From Desulforhopalus singaporensis (GTDB lineage Bacteria > Desulfobacterota > Desulfobulbia > Desulfobulbales > Desulfocapsaceae): a DNA stretch of 64,000 nucleotides. The notes under the pieces were generated by a model that was not told where the DNA came from, did no database searches, and worked only from the letters and a program-made list of their open reading frames with translations. Positions 47,123-55,809 of the stretch are shown one piece after another. The DNA is taken from positions 124,001 through 188,000 of the forward strand of contig NZ_FNJI01000006.1 in NCBI RefSeq assembly GCF_900104445.1. The letters run 5' to 3'. Position 1 is the stretch's first letter, and each line of letters begins with the position of its first letter. The translations under genes were made by a program, and so were the position numbers.

Positions 47123-48046
47123 TTATACCTGAGGTCGAGGGAGAAGTCCTGCTCTTTCACAAATCTCTTTGACAATTTCTTCCCATTCGATGGCCATGAT
47201 GTGGAATCCGGCGACACCTTCGATCTGTTTCAGCTTTTCAATGGTCTCAACACAGATGGTAACACCTTCTTCGGCCTGTTTCTCTTTCGGTACCGAGGCC
47301 ATCCTTTCCACTATTTCCTTGGGCACATCCATACCCGGAACGCGGTTGGCCATGTATTTGGCAGCGCCAAGAGATTTTATCGGGGTAACCCCGGCGAGGA
47401 TGTAGCACCTTTTATGCAGTCCTCTCTTGCAAACCCCTTCCATCCAGGTGGCGAATTTATCGACGTTGAAAATACATTGCGTCTGGATGAAGTCGGCCCC
47501 AGCTTCGATCTTCTTTTCAAGCCGCATGACACGGAGCTCGAAAGGATCGGCAAAGGGATTGGCGGCTGCGCCGATAAACATTTTGGGTGCACCCTTGAGC
47601 TCGGCACCGCCCTGGAATATCCCTTTATCCCGCATGTCCTTGACCATCTGGATCATCTGTATCGAATCGATGTCATGAACATTCATGGCGCTCGGATGAT
47701 CTCCGAACTTGGTGTGGTCGCCGGAGAGGCAGAGCATATTGTCGATGCCAAGAGAGTAGGCGCCGATAATATCAGCCTGCATTGCCAGACGATTGCGGTC
47801 TCTTGAGGTCACCTGCAGAAGAGGGTTGAGGCCCTGCTGCTTGATGAGCACGGATGCGGCGAGGCTTGACATGCGAACCATTGCGGTCTGGTTGTCCGTG
47901 ACGTTTATGGCGTCCACGATACCTTCAAGGTGCTTGGATTTTGCGATAACCTCTTCCGGTTTGGCACCTCGAGGCGGCCCACATTCGCCCGTCACTGCAA
48001 GATGTCCAGCTTTCAAAACTTTTTCTAATTTGCTTTCAGTTTTCAT
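47123..48046 (-). CDS. metF: Methylenetetrahydrofolate reductase, MetF subunit
   Basis: Reduces methylene-THF to methyl-THF in the methyl branch of the Wood-Ljungdahl pathway or for methionine. The 307-residue flavin TIM-barrel keeps the catalytic Glu in VTGECGPPRG, the Asp of LCLSGDHTKFGDH near the flavin, and the folate-contacting Gln in DFIQTQCIFN. It overlaps metV by four bases (ATGA), as expected for the MetFV complex. Electron donor is likely the HdrA-MvhD module upstream rather than NADH directly; that is inference from the arrangement known in Moorella. Confidence 0.92.
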   Translation of the reverse strand: MKTESKLEKVLKAGHLAVTGECGPPRGAKPEEVIAKSKHLEGIVDAINVTDNQTAMVRMSSLAASVLIKQQGLNPLLQVTSRDRNRLAMQADIIGAYSLGIDNMLCLSGDHTKFGDHPSAMNVHDIDSIQMIQMVKDMRDKGIFQGGAELKGAPKMFIGAAANPFADPFELRVMRLEKKIEAGADFIQTQCIFNVDKFATWMEGVCKRGLHKRCYILAGVTPIKSLGAAKYMANRVPGMDVPKEIVERMASVPKEKQAEEGVTICVETIEKLKQIEGVAGFHIMAIEWEEIVKEICERAGLLPRPQV

Positions 48047-48711
48047 TCTGCCAAATCCTCTCTGATAATCTTTCTTGGGCCGCTGCCACCTGCTGGTCTC
48101 CAGTCTTTAGCCGGCATTATTTCCAAATATCTCTCAGTCTGTCCCAGGGCCTTGAGCCTGTCCCAGATGAGTTGCCAAGCGCAGTCAACGTCTTCGCTGA
48201 TTTCGCAATGACCGGTAACGGACCCGCCGCAGGGGCCGTTCATCAGCTGTTTGGCACATCTGGCGATGGGACAGATGCCGCCCGTAGCTCCGAGGAGGCA
48301 GTTACCGCAGCCCTGGCACCTTTCGGCCCAGACTCCCTGGCGCTCGGAGGCTCCCATGAACTTGGTGTTGACTGCCGGGAAAACAGGTTTGTCCTTGTAG
48401 CGCATAGCGACTTGCTGCACGCCGCAGCCGCAAGCCATGGACATGACCGCGTCGGCACCGTCGATCATCTGTACCAGTTCCTCAACATATTCCGGATCAC
48501 ATTGTCTTTCCAGGGTGTGTTGCTGGATCTCTATGTTTTTGCCGTTTTTGAGCATTGCCATCTGCAGTCCTGAAGCAAGCAGGCCTACTTCTTTGCGTCC
48601 GCCGGCGGCACAGACCGTAACACACTCATTGCAGCCAAGCAGGAGTATACGCTTATAAGGCTTGATGTACTCAATGAGTTCTTCTAAAGGTTTTCGTTCA
48701 GCAGTGATCAT
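48043..48711 (-). CDS. metV: MetV, Fe-S subunit of methylenetetrahydrofolate reductase
   Basis: 222 residues, Cys-rich: GCNECVTVCAAGG near the N-terminus, CGCGVQQV in the middle, and CQGCGNCLLGATGGICPIARC then NGPCGG toward the end. This is the MetV / MTHFR C-terminal domain-like family that binds a 4Fe-4S cluster and zinc and bridges MetF to electron carriers. Coupled to metF by overlap and 50 bases after mvhD. Confidence 0.92.
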   Translation of the reverse strand: MITAERKPLEELIEYIKPYKRILLLGCNECVTVCAAGGRKEVGLLASGLQMAMLKNGKNIEIQQHTLERQCDPEYVEELVQMIDGADAVMSMACGCGVQQVAMRYKDKPVFPAVNTKFMGASERQGVWAERCQGCGNCLLGATGGICPIARCAKQLMNGPCGGSVTGHCEISEDVDCAWQLIWDRLKALGQTERYLEIMPAKDWRPAGGSGPRKIIREDLAE

Positions 48712-48761
48712 GATGTTTCACTCTCCTTGTTAAATATCCCAAAAGGCTTAAAGCGCCCTGG

Positions 48762-49184
48762 TTATGCAGCCTGGGCAGCTTTTACGGGACTAGGACCCAG
48801 CGCCCTGATTTTTTCTGTCATCTGTGTCGCCACTTCGGCAAAACGATGTCCCATTCCTGCAGACATCGTGGTCATCTCAAGACGTTCGCTTTCAATCCCG
48901 ATTTCCTCAAGGTACTTCTTGACGAAGTCGATTCTTCTGGCAGCCCGTTCGTTGCCGTTCTTGAAGTGGCAGTCACCCTCGAGACAGCCGGCGACATATA
49001 CGCCGTCTGCACCTTTTTCAAAGGCTTTGACTATATGCAGCGCGTCAACCTTGCCGGAGCAGGGGACTCGAATGATCTTGACATTTGCGGGGTAGGGGAG
49101 ACGTTGACTTCCCGCCATGTCTGCTGCGGTATAGGCGCAGTAGTGACAGCAGAAAGCTACGATTACCGGTTCAAAATTTTCCAT
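48762..49184 (-). CDS. mvhD: MvhD-like electron transfer Fe-S protein
   Basis: 140 residues of the F420-non-reducing hydrogenase delta subunit family. Cysteines at CCHYC (12-16), VPCSGKVD, and GCLEGDCHF bind a 2Fe-2S cluster that passes electrons to HdrA. Start ATG 49184 shares one base with the HdrA stop, so translation is coupled. In hydrogenase-free clusters MvhD links HdrA to another oxidoreductase, here presumably MetFV. All positions are cysteine; no in-frame UGA. Confidence 0.9.
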   Translation of the reverse strand: MENFEPVIVAFCCHYCAYTAADMAGSQRLPYPANVKIIRVPCSGKVDALHIVKAFEKGADGVYVAGCLEGDCHFKNGNERAARRIDFVKKYLEEIGIESERLEMTTMSAGMGHRFAEVATQMTEKIRALGPSPVKAAQAA

Positions 49185-52100
49185 TATGCAATTACCCTTT
49201 CAAATAGTTGTTCCACCTTAGCAAGGATCCTGTCATCCTCAAACTGCATCAGCTGGATGGCCTTGGCCGGACACTCGGAAGCGCATACACCACATCCATG
49301 ACATTTCGCCGGATCGATCTCAGAGTATCCTTCCGCATTGATAAACGGAATGTCAAATGGACATGCCCTGACACAGACGAGACAAGCGGCACAGCGGGTT
49401 CCGTCAACCTTGGCTATACCGGCTCCGAGATTGATCTCGTCCCTGGCTAGCATGGTATGGGCCCTGGCCGAAACCGCATTGGCCTGAGTGATGCTTTCCC
49501 TGATAAGCTTCGGTGAATGTGCGGTTCCTGCAACAAAAAATCCAGGAACCGGCATGTCAACCGGTCGCAGTTTGACATGGTCTTCAAGGAAGTATCCGTC
49601 GGCTGTGCGCGGAAGCTTGAAGATCATCGAAAGTTCCTCGGTGGAATCAGTATCCGCTATGAGACCTGTGCTCAGGCTGAGGTTGTCTGCTGTGACACTT
49701 ACATTCATTGAAAGAATGGAGTCGTAGTAGGTGACATTGACTTTGTCGCCCTCAGCTTCGACAACGGGTGGTCTGTCAGTGGTATACCTGACGAAAATGA
49801 CACCTTTTTCTCGTGCCAGGCGGTAGTAATTTTCCTGGAACCCGTAGGTCCGCATGTCCCGGTAAAGGACGAAGACCCGTGCTTCGGGGTTTACATCGAG
49901 GATGGCCAGGGCGTTTTTCACCGCGTTCTGGCAGCAGATTCTGGAGCAGTTCGGGTTCTCTTGTGTCCTTGAACCGACACACTGGATCATGACAACATTT
50001 TCCCACTGTTTCACCTGATCCGGGTTATCGGCGATGAAACGCTGGGTTTCCAGCTGGGTGCGAACCACGGAGGACTCGTCGAGCAGGTACTGTTTCGGCC
50101 TGTTGGACAATGCACCGGTTGCGAGAATGGTGATGCCGTGTTCTATCTGGCGATAGAACATCTGCTTGCCGCTCTGCATACCAGTGGTGAACATTCCGGG
50201 CATCCCGGAGTGGTCTACAATAATGGCGCGGGTGAAAACCTGAATCTTTTCGTGGTTTTTAACGCGATCGACCATATCACCGACGAAGGCTTGGACATCG
50301 TTGCCTTCCAGGGTCTTTAACAGATTGTTGGCCATGCCGCCCAGTTTGTCGCTCTTTTCGGCAAGATAGATCTGGAATCCCTGGTCCGCAAGGTTAAGAG
50401 CGGCAGTCATGCCGGTAACCCCGCCGCCGACCACCAGCACGTTCTTGTTCATCGGCAGACTCTGTTCGGCAAGCGGCTGTGCCTTTACCACGGCTCCCAC
50501 GGACATCTGTATGAGATCTTTGGCTTTTTCGGTCGCTTTTTCAGGGTTGTTGGGGTGTACCCAGGTTGCCTGATCGCGGATGTTGGCAATCTCGAGCAGG
50601 TACTTGTTGAGTTTAGCTTTCTGCAGAAGATCTTCGAACTTGGCCTGATGGGTCCTAGGGGAGCATCCGCCTATCACCACGCGGTTGAGCTGTTCTTCTT
50701 CGATGGTCTGGCGGATATTTTCCATGGAAATCCTGCTGCAGCCGTGTCCTTCAGCTTTTGCCACAGCCACGTAGGGAAGCTTGGCGGCGTGCTCGACCAG
50801 TGTGTTGACGTCGACTAGGCCTCCTATGTTTTCCCCGCAGTCGCAGATAAAAACACCTACCTTGGGTTCTTCCAGGGACACGTCCCGTTCAAGAAGCTCT
50901 TCCGCTGCCTCATCTTCGTCTTCGGCGACAACCGTCTCGGTTGCAGGGCCAAGTTCGGAAGCGGCCATGAACGCTGCGGCACTTGCCTGCACCATGGTTT
51001 CAGGGATGTCTTTCGGGCTCTCAAAGGTCCCGGCGACGTAGACACCTTTCTTGGAGGTCACAACCGGGTTGAAGCCGTCGGTTACCGGGAAGAAATTGTC
51101 GTTGAGCTCGAGGCCGAGTTTTGACGCCAGTTCCCTGGTTGCCTCGGAGGTTTTGAAACCGGTGGAGAGCACGACCATGTCGAATTTTTCCTGGAGCGGT
51201 TCGGTGGTATCCTCAAGGGTGTAATTCAACAGGAGGTCGGTCTCGCCTTCGGGCTGAAGAACAGAGTGCGGCCGCGAGCGTATGAACCGTACGCCATACT
51301 CATTTTTCGCCCGGTTCAGATAGAGTTCGTAATCTTTGCCGAAGGTTCGCATATCCATATAGAAGATTGTAGTCTCAATATCTTCCTGGAAGCGCTCCTT
51401 GGTGACGATGGCCTCCTTCAGGGCGAACATGCAGCAGGCGTTGGAACAGTAGCTCCCTGCGCCTTTTTGCAGCCCTCTTGAGCCGATACATTGGATCCAC
51501 GCTACCTTTTTCGGCTGTTCACCGTTTGATGGCCGGACCAGTTTGCCGCCGGTGGGACCCGATGCAGAGAGAATTCTCTCGAATTCAAGGCTGGTTACCA
51601 CGTCGGGAAGGTTGGCGTATCCGAGGTAGTCGAGATGGCTCGGATCAAAAAGCGAAGCGCCCGGGGAGAGGACCACCGATGCGCATTTTACCTCGCGGTT
51701 TATCGGCATATCATCCGGGTTTATCGCTCCGGCGGGGCATACCTTTACAAGTGCCTGTACGTCTTCGCACTTTTTAAGGTCGATCGAGAAAGCCTGGGGC
51801 GTAGCCTGCGGGTAGCGCATGCATGTAGGCGCACGGTGATCGAGTCCCGGGGTGAAGCGCACGCATTCGGGGAACGCACTGTAGCATTCGCCGCATCCGG
51901 TGCATTTGTCAAGGTTGATATATCTGGGAGCAGTTCGTAAAGAGGCAGTGAAGTTGCCCTTTTCGCCTGAAATGTTCTCGACACTGGTCATTGACATCAG
52001 TTCGATGTGCTCCTGGCGATTGCTCTCTGATAGATGTGGTGAGATGGTGCAAAGATCACAATTGTTGGTGGGAAAAGTTCTGTCGAGCTGGGTCATTAAC

Positions 52101-52243
52101 CCACCGATGGTAAAATCGTTATCGACAAGAACGACGTCTTTTTCCGCTTCCGCTAAATCCAGAGCCGTTCGAATACCACCAAGACCACCACCGACAACAA
52201 GTATTTTGTTATTTGGGGTTTGGGTTTTATTTGAATTCTGCAT
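49184..52243 (-). CDS. hdrA: Double-length HdrA-type flavin Fe-S protein
   Basis: 1019 residues, two HdrA-like halves. First half: FAD site ILVVGGGLGGIRTALDLAE at about 14-32, HdrA cysteine stretch NNCDLCTISPHLSES, then a ferredoxin-like segment CTGCGECYSAFPEC. Second half: a second FAD site NVLVVGGGVTGMTAALNLAD, and near the C-terminus two 4Fe-4S motifs CAACLVCVRACPF and CHGCGVCASECPAK. The flavin of HdrA is the electron-bifurcating centre in other systems. Forms the core of the MetFV-MvhD module by gene order. Confidence 0.92.
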   Translation of the reverse strand: MQNSNKTQTPNNKILVVGGGLGGIRTALDLAEAEKDVVLVDNDFTIGGLMTQLDRTFPTNNCDLCTISPHLSESNRQEHIELMSMTSVENISGEKGNFTASLRTAPRYINLDKCTGCGECYSAFPECVRFTPGLDHRAPTCMRYPQATPQAFSIDLKKCEDVQALVKVCPAGAINPDDMPINREVKCASVVLSPGASLFDPSHLDYLGYANLPDVVTSLEFERILSASGPTGGKLVRPSNGEQPKKVAWIQCIGSRGLQKGAGSYCSNACCMFALKEAIVTKERFQEDIETTIFYMDMRTFGKDYELYLNRAKNEYGVRFIRSRPHSVLQPEGETDLLLNYTLEDTTEPLQEKFDMVVLSTGFKTSEATRELASKLGLELNDNFFPVTDGFNPVVTSKKGVYVAGTFESPKDIPETMVQASAAAFMAASELGPATETVVAEDEDEAAEELLERDVSLEEPKVGVFICDCGENIGGLVDVNTLVEHAAKLPYVAVAKAEGHGCSRISMENIRQTIEEEQLNRVVIGGCSPRTHQAKFEDLLQKAKLNKYLLEIANIRDQATWVHPNNPEKATEKAKDLIQMSVGAVVKAQPLAEQSLPMNKNVLVVGGGVTGMTAALNLADQGFQIYLAEKSDKLGGMANNLLKTLEGNDVQAFVGDMVDRVKNHEKIQVFTRAIIVDHSGMPGMFTTGMQSGKQMFYRQIEHGITILATGALSNRPKQYLLDESSVVRTQLETQRFIADNPDQVKQWENVVMIQCVGSRTQENPNCSRICCQNAVKNALAILDVNPEARVFVLYRDMRTYGFQENYYRLAREKGVIFVRYTTDRPPVVEAEGDKVNVTYYDSILSMNVSVTADNLSLSTGLIADTDSTEELSMIFKLPRTADGYFLEDHVKLRPVDMPVPGFFVAGTAHSPKLIRESITQANAVSARAHTMLARDEINLGAGIAKVDGTRCAACLVCVRACPFDIPFINAEGYSEIDPAKCHGCGVCASECPAKAIQLMQFEDDRILAKVEQLFERVIA

Positions 52244-52330
52244 TGTTACCTTTTTCTGTTACAGGTTTAGCAGGGTTTAACGAATTATTCGGTCAATCCT
52301 TTGCTGTTGAGCTTGAGGTTGAATGAATAA

Positions 52331-53203
52331 TCAGATCCCGGCGACATCGAGGATTTCCGGCAGTTTATGCTCCCATCCGAGGGTTTGAATCACGACACCC
52401 TGCACCTTATCCTTTAAGGCGATGATATTTTCCCCGGCGATGGCAATACCTTCCTGCTCTCTATCAGAGGATTTACGGATTCGGCGAATCAGTTCATCGG
52501 TAATGTTTGCTCCAGGCTCACTGTTGGCTATGTATTGTGCTATTGCCAGCGACTTGAGCAAAAAGACGGTGGCGATAACCGGTACGCCGAGCGTCTTGAT
52601 TTTTTCCAGGGCCGGCAGACATGATGCGATATCGAAAACCGGCGGAGTTATGATATATCTGGCGCCCGCTTCAATCTTTGCCCTGGCCTGCTCAAGAGCC
52701 TGGTTGAGCTCCTGGTCGGAACTAAAGGGTGCCAGGGTGCAGCCGATGGTGAAGTCGGGTGCTCCGTCCAGGTCAAACCCGCTCAGGTCCTTGCCTTTTT
52801 GCAAGGTCTTCAGGGCCTTAATCAGGTCAGTCTCGTTGAGATCGCTGACCGCTTGGGCATCGCTGTGGTCACTTTCGCTCATGTCAGCACTGTCGGCGAC
52901 GATGATGTTCTGGATGCCAAGCACATGAGCTGCCAGGGCATCGCCCTGGAGCGCCATTCTGTTGCGGTCGCGGCAATACATGTGCATGATGGTTTCGACT
53001 CCCTGCTGCTGCAGCAGGACGCCGCCGGCAAGGGCGCTCATACGCATTATGCCGTTTTCCATATCCGGTACTATAACCGCGTCTATCCTTCCTTTCAGGC
53101 GCCGCGCATCGTTTATCAGTCTTGAGATATTGATGCCTTTCGGGGTGTGGATTTCAGCAAGAACCGCGAATTCATGCGACGCTAATCTTTTTTGAAAACT
53201 CAT
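52331..53203 (-). CDS. Divergent MetF-family protein
   Basis: 290-residue relative of MetF. The barrel framework is kept (AVLAEIHTPKG with the catalytic Glu, YCRDRNRMALQGD matching TSRDRNRLAMQAD of the true MetF), but the flavin/folate region is changed: ADSADMSESDH replaces LSGDHTKFGDH, and TPP replaces the Gln-containing TQC in the folate site. It may bind a different C1 carrier or act as a structural or regulatory partner. Lies between the selenocysteine Hdr fusion and HdrA, same strand. The precise reaction is not known. Confidence 0.75.
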   Translation of the reverse strand: MSFQKRLASHEFAVLAEIHTPKGINISRLINDARRLKGRIDAVIVPDMENGIMRMSALAGGVLLQQQGVETIMHMYCRDRNRMALQGDALAAHVLGIQNIIVADSADMSESDHSDAQAVSDLNETDLIKALKTLQKGKDLSGFDLDGAPDFTIGCTLAPFSSDQELNQALEQARAKIEAGARYIITPPVFDIASCLPALEKIKTLGVPVIATVFLLKSLAIAQYIANSEPGANITDELIRRIRKSSDREQEGIAIAGENIIALKDKVQGVVIQTLGWEHKLPEILDVAGI

Positions 53204-53235
53204 ATGTTTCTTCCCTCCAAGTTAGAAGTGCCTGT

Positions 53236-54558
53236 TTAGTACAGCGCGGTTTCAGGGTGGAAAACGTCAACGTCCCTGAGGTCATCACCGAGGTAAGCCC
53301 TCTCGTTTGGTCCCAGAATACCTAAAGAGAGACAGATAAGTGTCCAGATATGGACAGTATTGTAATGCGCACCAAAATGATGCCCGATATCGTGCACCTG
53401 GGCATGGCAGTTATGACAGCCGGTTACCACGTAATCGGCCCCCGTTTCCATGATCTGGTTGAATTTAGTCTTACCGTATTGGCGACGCGCATCGGTAAAA
53501 CCGGATTGGAGGAAACCGCCGCCGCCGCCGCAGCAGTAGTTGTTTGATTTATTGGGAGTCATCTCGATGACGTTGTCTTCACCGACACACGACTTGATGA
53601 CAAACCTCAGATCGTCGGCGACCACGTCGCCTTCGCCCTTGCGGATAATCTGGCAGGGATCCTGGACGGTGAACTTGACCTTGCGATCCTTGTTCCAGTC
53701 AGAGTTGACTTTCAGTCTGCCTTCCCTTATCCATTTTGCGTAGTAGGTGTAGATTGAGGCAACTTCAAATTTGTGATCAATACCGAATTTTTTCAGTCCG
53801 GCCCGGACTGAGAATGTTATGTGTCCTCACTCCGTATTGAGAAAGACCTTGCACCCCAGCTCGTCCGCCTGGTTGGCGGAAACCCGGGTGACCCTTTCCC
53901 AGCATTGGTTGTCGGCAAGGAACAGGCAGTAGTTCTCCGCAGCCCATCCTTTGCTGCCGTAGGTCCAGTCTACTCCCGCTAAGTGAAGGATTTTCCATAG
54001 CGGTACCATCTCATCAGGTTCGGTAACCGGCTCTCGGGAATTCTGGTTAAGGAAAAAGAACGCACCCTCTTTGTCAACGGGTGCCTGCATATCCTTAAAC
54101 TCGGGTTGAGATTCCTGGTATTCCGCAAGTACATCTTCCACGACAAACACGAAATCATCGGGGGCGGTGCCCATGGCGCTGTTGGAGTCGTTTCGCAGGG
54201 CCATATCACATGATTTCATGATGCCCGAAGGACGCTCCTCTCGTGGCCATTCGGCTCTGGCATTGAAAACGAGTTGAGGTATGTCGATCTTCATCGGACA
54301 TACGTATATGCAGCGCTGACACATGGTACACATCCAGACCCATGGTGACTTCACCGCCTGTTCGTCCAGCCCCATACAGACCATGCGTAAAAACTTACGG
54401 GGATCCATATCCTCGAGGCCTGTAGCCGGGCAACCTGAGGCACAGGCACCGCAGGTAAGGCAGAGATTGAGATTTCCACCTTCCGGGACTATACCTTTGG
54501 CCTTGTCAAGAAATGTACTTTCTTTCTTGCCTTTAATTTTAATAGTGCTTTCTGACAT
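53236..54558 (-). CDS. HdrC-HdrB fusion with in-frame UGA, probable selenoprotein
   Basis: One frame of 441 codons, interrupted only by TGA at 53827-53829 (codon 244). Before it: HdrC-type 4Fe-4S pair C33/36/39/43 (CLTCGACASGC) and C77/80/83/87 (CTMCQRCIYVC). At and after it: NTE-U244-GH, then a CCG domain with C302, C342-C343 and C381-x2-C384 (TGCHNC). Downstream translation is fully family-like, so a simple nonsense mutation is unlikely. U takes the place where relatives are expected to have Cys. ATG 54558 follows AAGGAA; an ATG 11 codons upstream is possible. First gene of the HdrA-MvhD-MetVF cluster; likely the HdrBC part. Confidence 0.82.
53794..53826 (-). promoter_or_regulatory. Candidate bacterial SECIS hairpin
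   Basis: Starting 17 bases after the UGA, the minus strand reads CAGTCC-GGGCC-GGACTG: a 6-bp stem with a five-base G-first loop, extended below by U-A pairs. The apex is about 25 bases from the UGA. Position, stem size and loop with leading G fit bacterial SelB-binding SECIS elements, which lie inside the coding region just after the UGA. Confidence 0.6.
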
Positions 54559-54591
54559 TGGTGTTGTTCCTTTTTTCCTAACCAATTCCAT

Positions 54592-55809
54592 AACTCGTGA
54601 TCATGGCAGAGTGTATCCATGAACAACGTTTATTTATTGTGGTTTTTACGAATGAAAATACGCCGGTATGTTTTTTTTTCCTCCTTGTAAGCTTTTGTTG
54701 CAAGCGAGCAAGACAACCTTTGCTAGCCTTGGTTTATATTCTTAATCCTTCGACGGTGCAATACTGTTTTCGGCAGCAGACGAAACAACATTTCGAAAAA
54801 AATATGCGATTATTTCGTGTGCAACATTTATCGCTGGCACTAGCCGACTGAAATAAGGTGAAAAATGTCTGGATGGACTACAAAAAGGACAGACTGTATG
54901 ATTCTCCGGCGCCCTGAGGTATGTTCCAGTAGAGGGATTGTGTTTTCCCGGGGCAAGCGCACTGAGTATACTGCTGCAAACGAGCTCGAAAACACCATTT
55001 GATATCATACAACTATCCGATAGTATTAACAAAAATCCGTTGCAGGAACGTGTCGTATTTAGAGAACTATACTGCTGCATTCCTTTTGACCTCAATCAAT
55101 CGAATGAATCAGCCCCCGCCGATATACCGCTTCGGCTGATTTATGCCGTTTCTCCCCCACAACACTCCAGCAGGATTTTGAATCTACAAATAGGGAATTT
55201 AAATGTCAATCGGAATGCCCCTGAAATCGTCTACATTCGTGCAGAATACCGGTAAAAAAAAACCAGCCAGATAAGCTTTGTTGATGAAATGATCAATTAT
55301 ATCATATTGATATGTGATATTTGTTGGTGCTGGAAAAAGTGTTGAATCTCCGGAATATCTTGTATCAATAATATTTCAACTGCGCTCAAGTAATATTGAA
55401 AGTTGGTCGGTGCAGTTCATTCAACGTCCTGGAGAATATTCCACTATGTATAGATAAGCACCACTGCGCATATGGAAACAGTAACCGGGATGGCTGGGAA
55501 TAGAAGACCATGGGGTGATCGCTGTATCCAATAATTGGAAAGTCCGCAAATTATTACCCGAGCCCAACATAGCGTCGTGATTTTACCAGATCCCCCGGCC
55601 CCGATATCTGTTCTCTGGAAAAGATGGGATGATAGTGTTATTTCGTTCTTCAAGAAAACGAGATAGTGTGCTATCTTGCACGTTAACGTAATGTGAAAAG
55701 AGCGTCTCCGCTGTGAAATGCTCCTGGTATGCGACAGGGGTCTGCCACGTCGTGGTGCCTGATGTCTGCGAAAACAACCAACTGCGGTACCAAGCAGTGA
55801 AGGAATCAT
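54592..55809. other. 1.2 kb gap between divergent operons
   Basis: No open frame here has recognisable family sequence on either strand; those over 100 residues lack normal composition and ribosome sites. The region is AT-rich with scattered short inverted repeats (for example AGATAG/CTATCT at 55661-55676 and ATATCA/TGATAT near 55290-55310). It must contain the promoter of the Hdr cluster on the minus strand and of the ATPase gene on the plus strand; none is close to consensus. Confidence 0.5.

Noticed and set aside
53827-54591. Hdr-like gene ending at the TGA as a complete 254-residue protein, with a separate 129-residue gene at 53236-53625
   Set aside because: Sequence after the TGA in the same frame is conserved family sequence with no start codon at the right place, so I treat both as one gene.
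54742-55255. Opposed open frames of 117 and 105 codons in the 1.2 kb gap
   Set aside because: No family-like sequence, no ribosome site and odd composition; not supported as genes.
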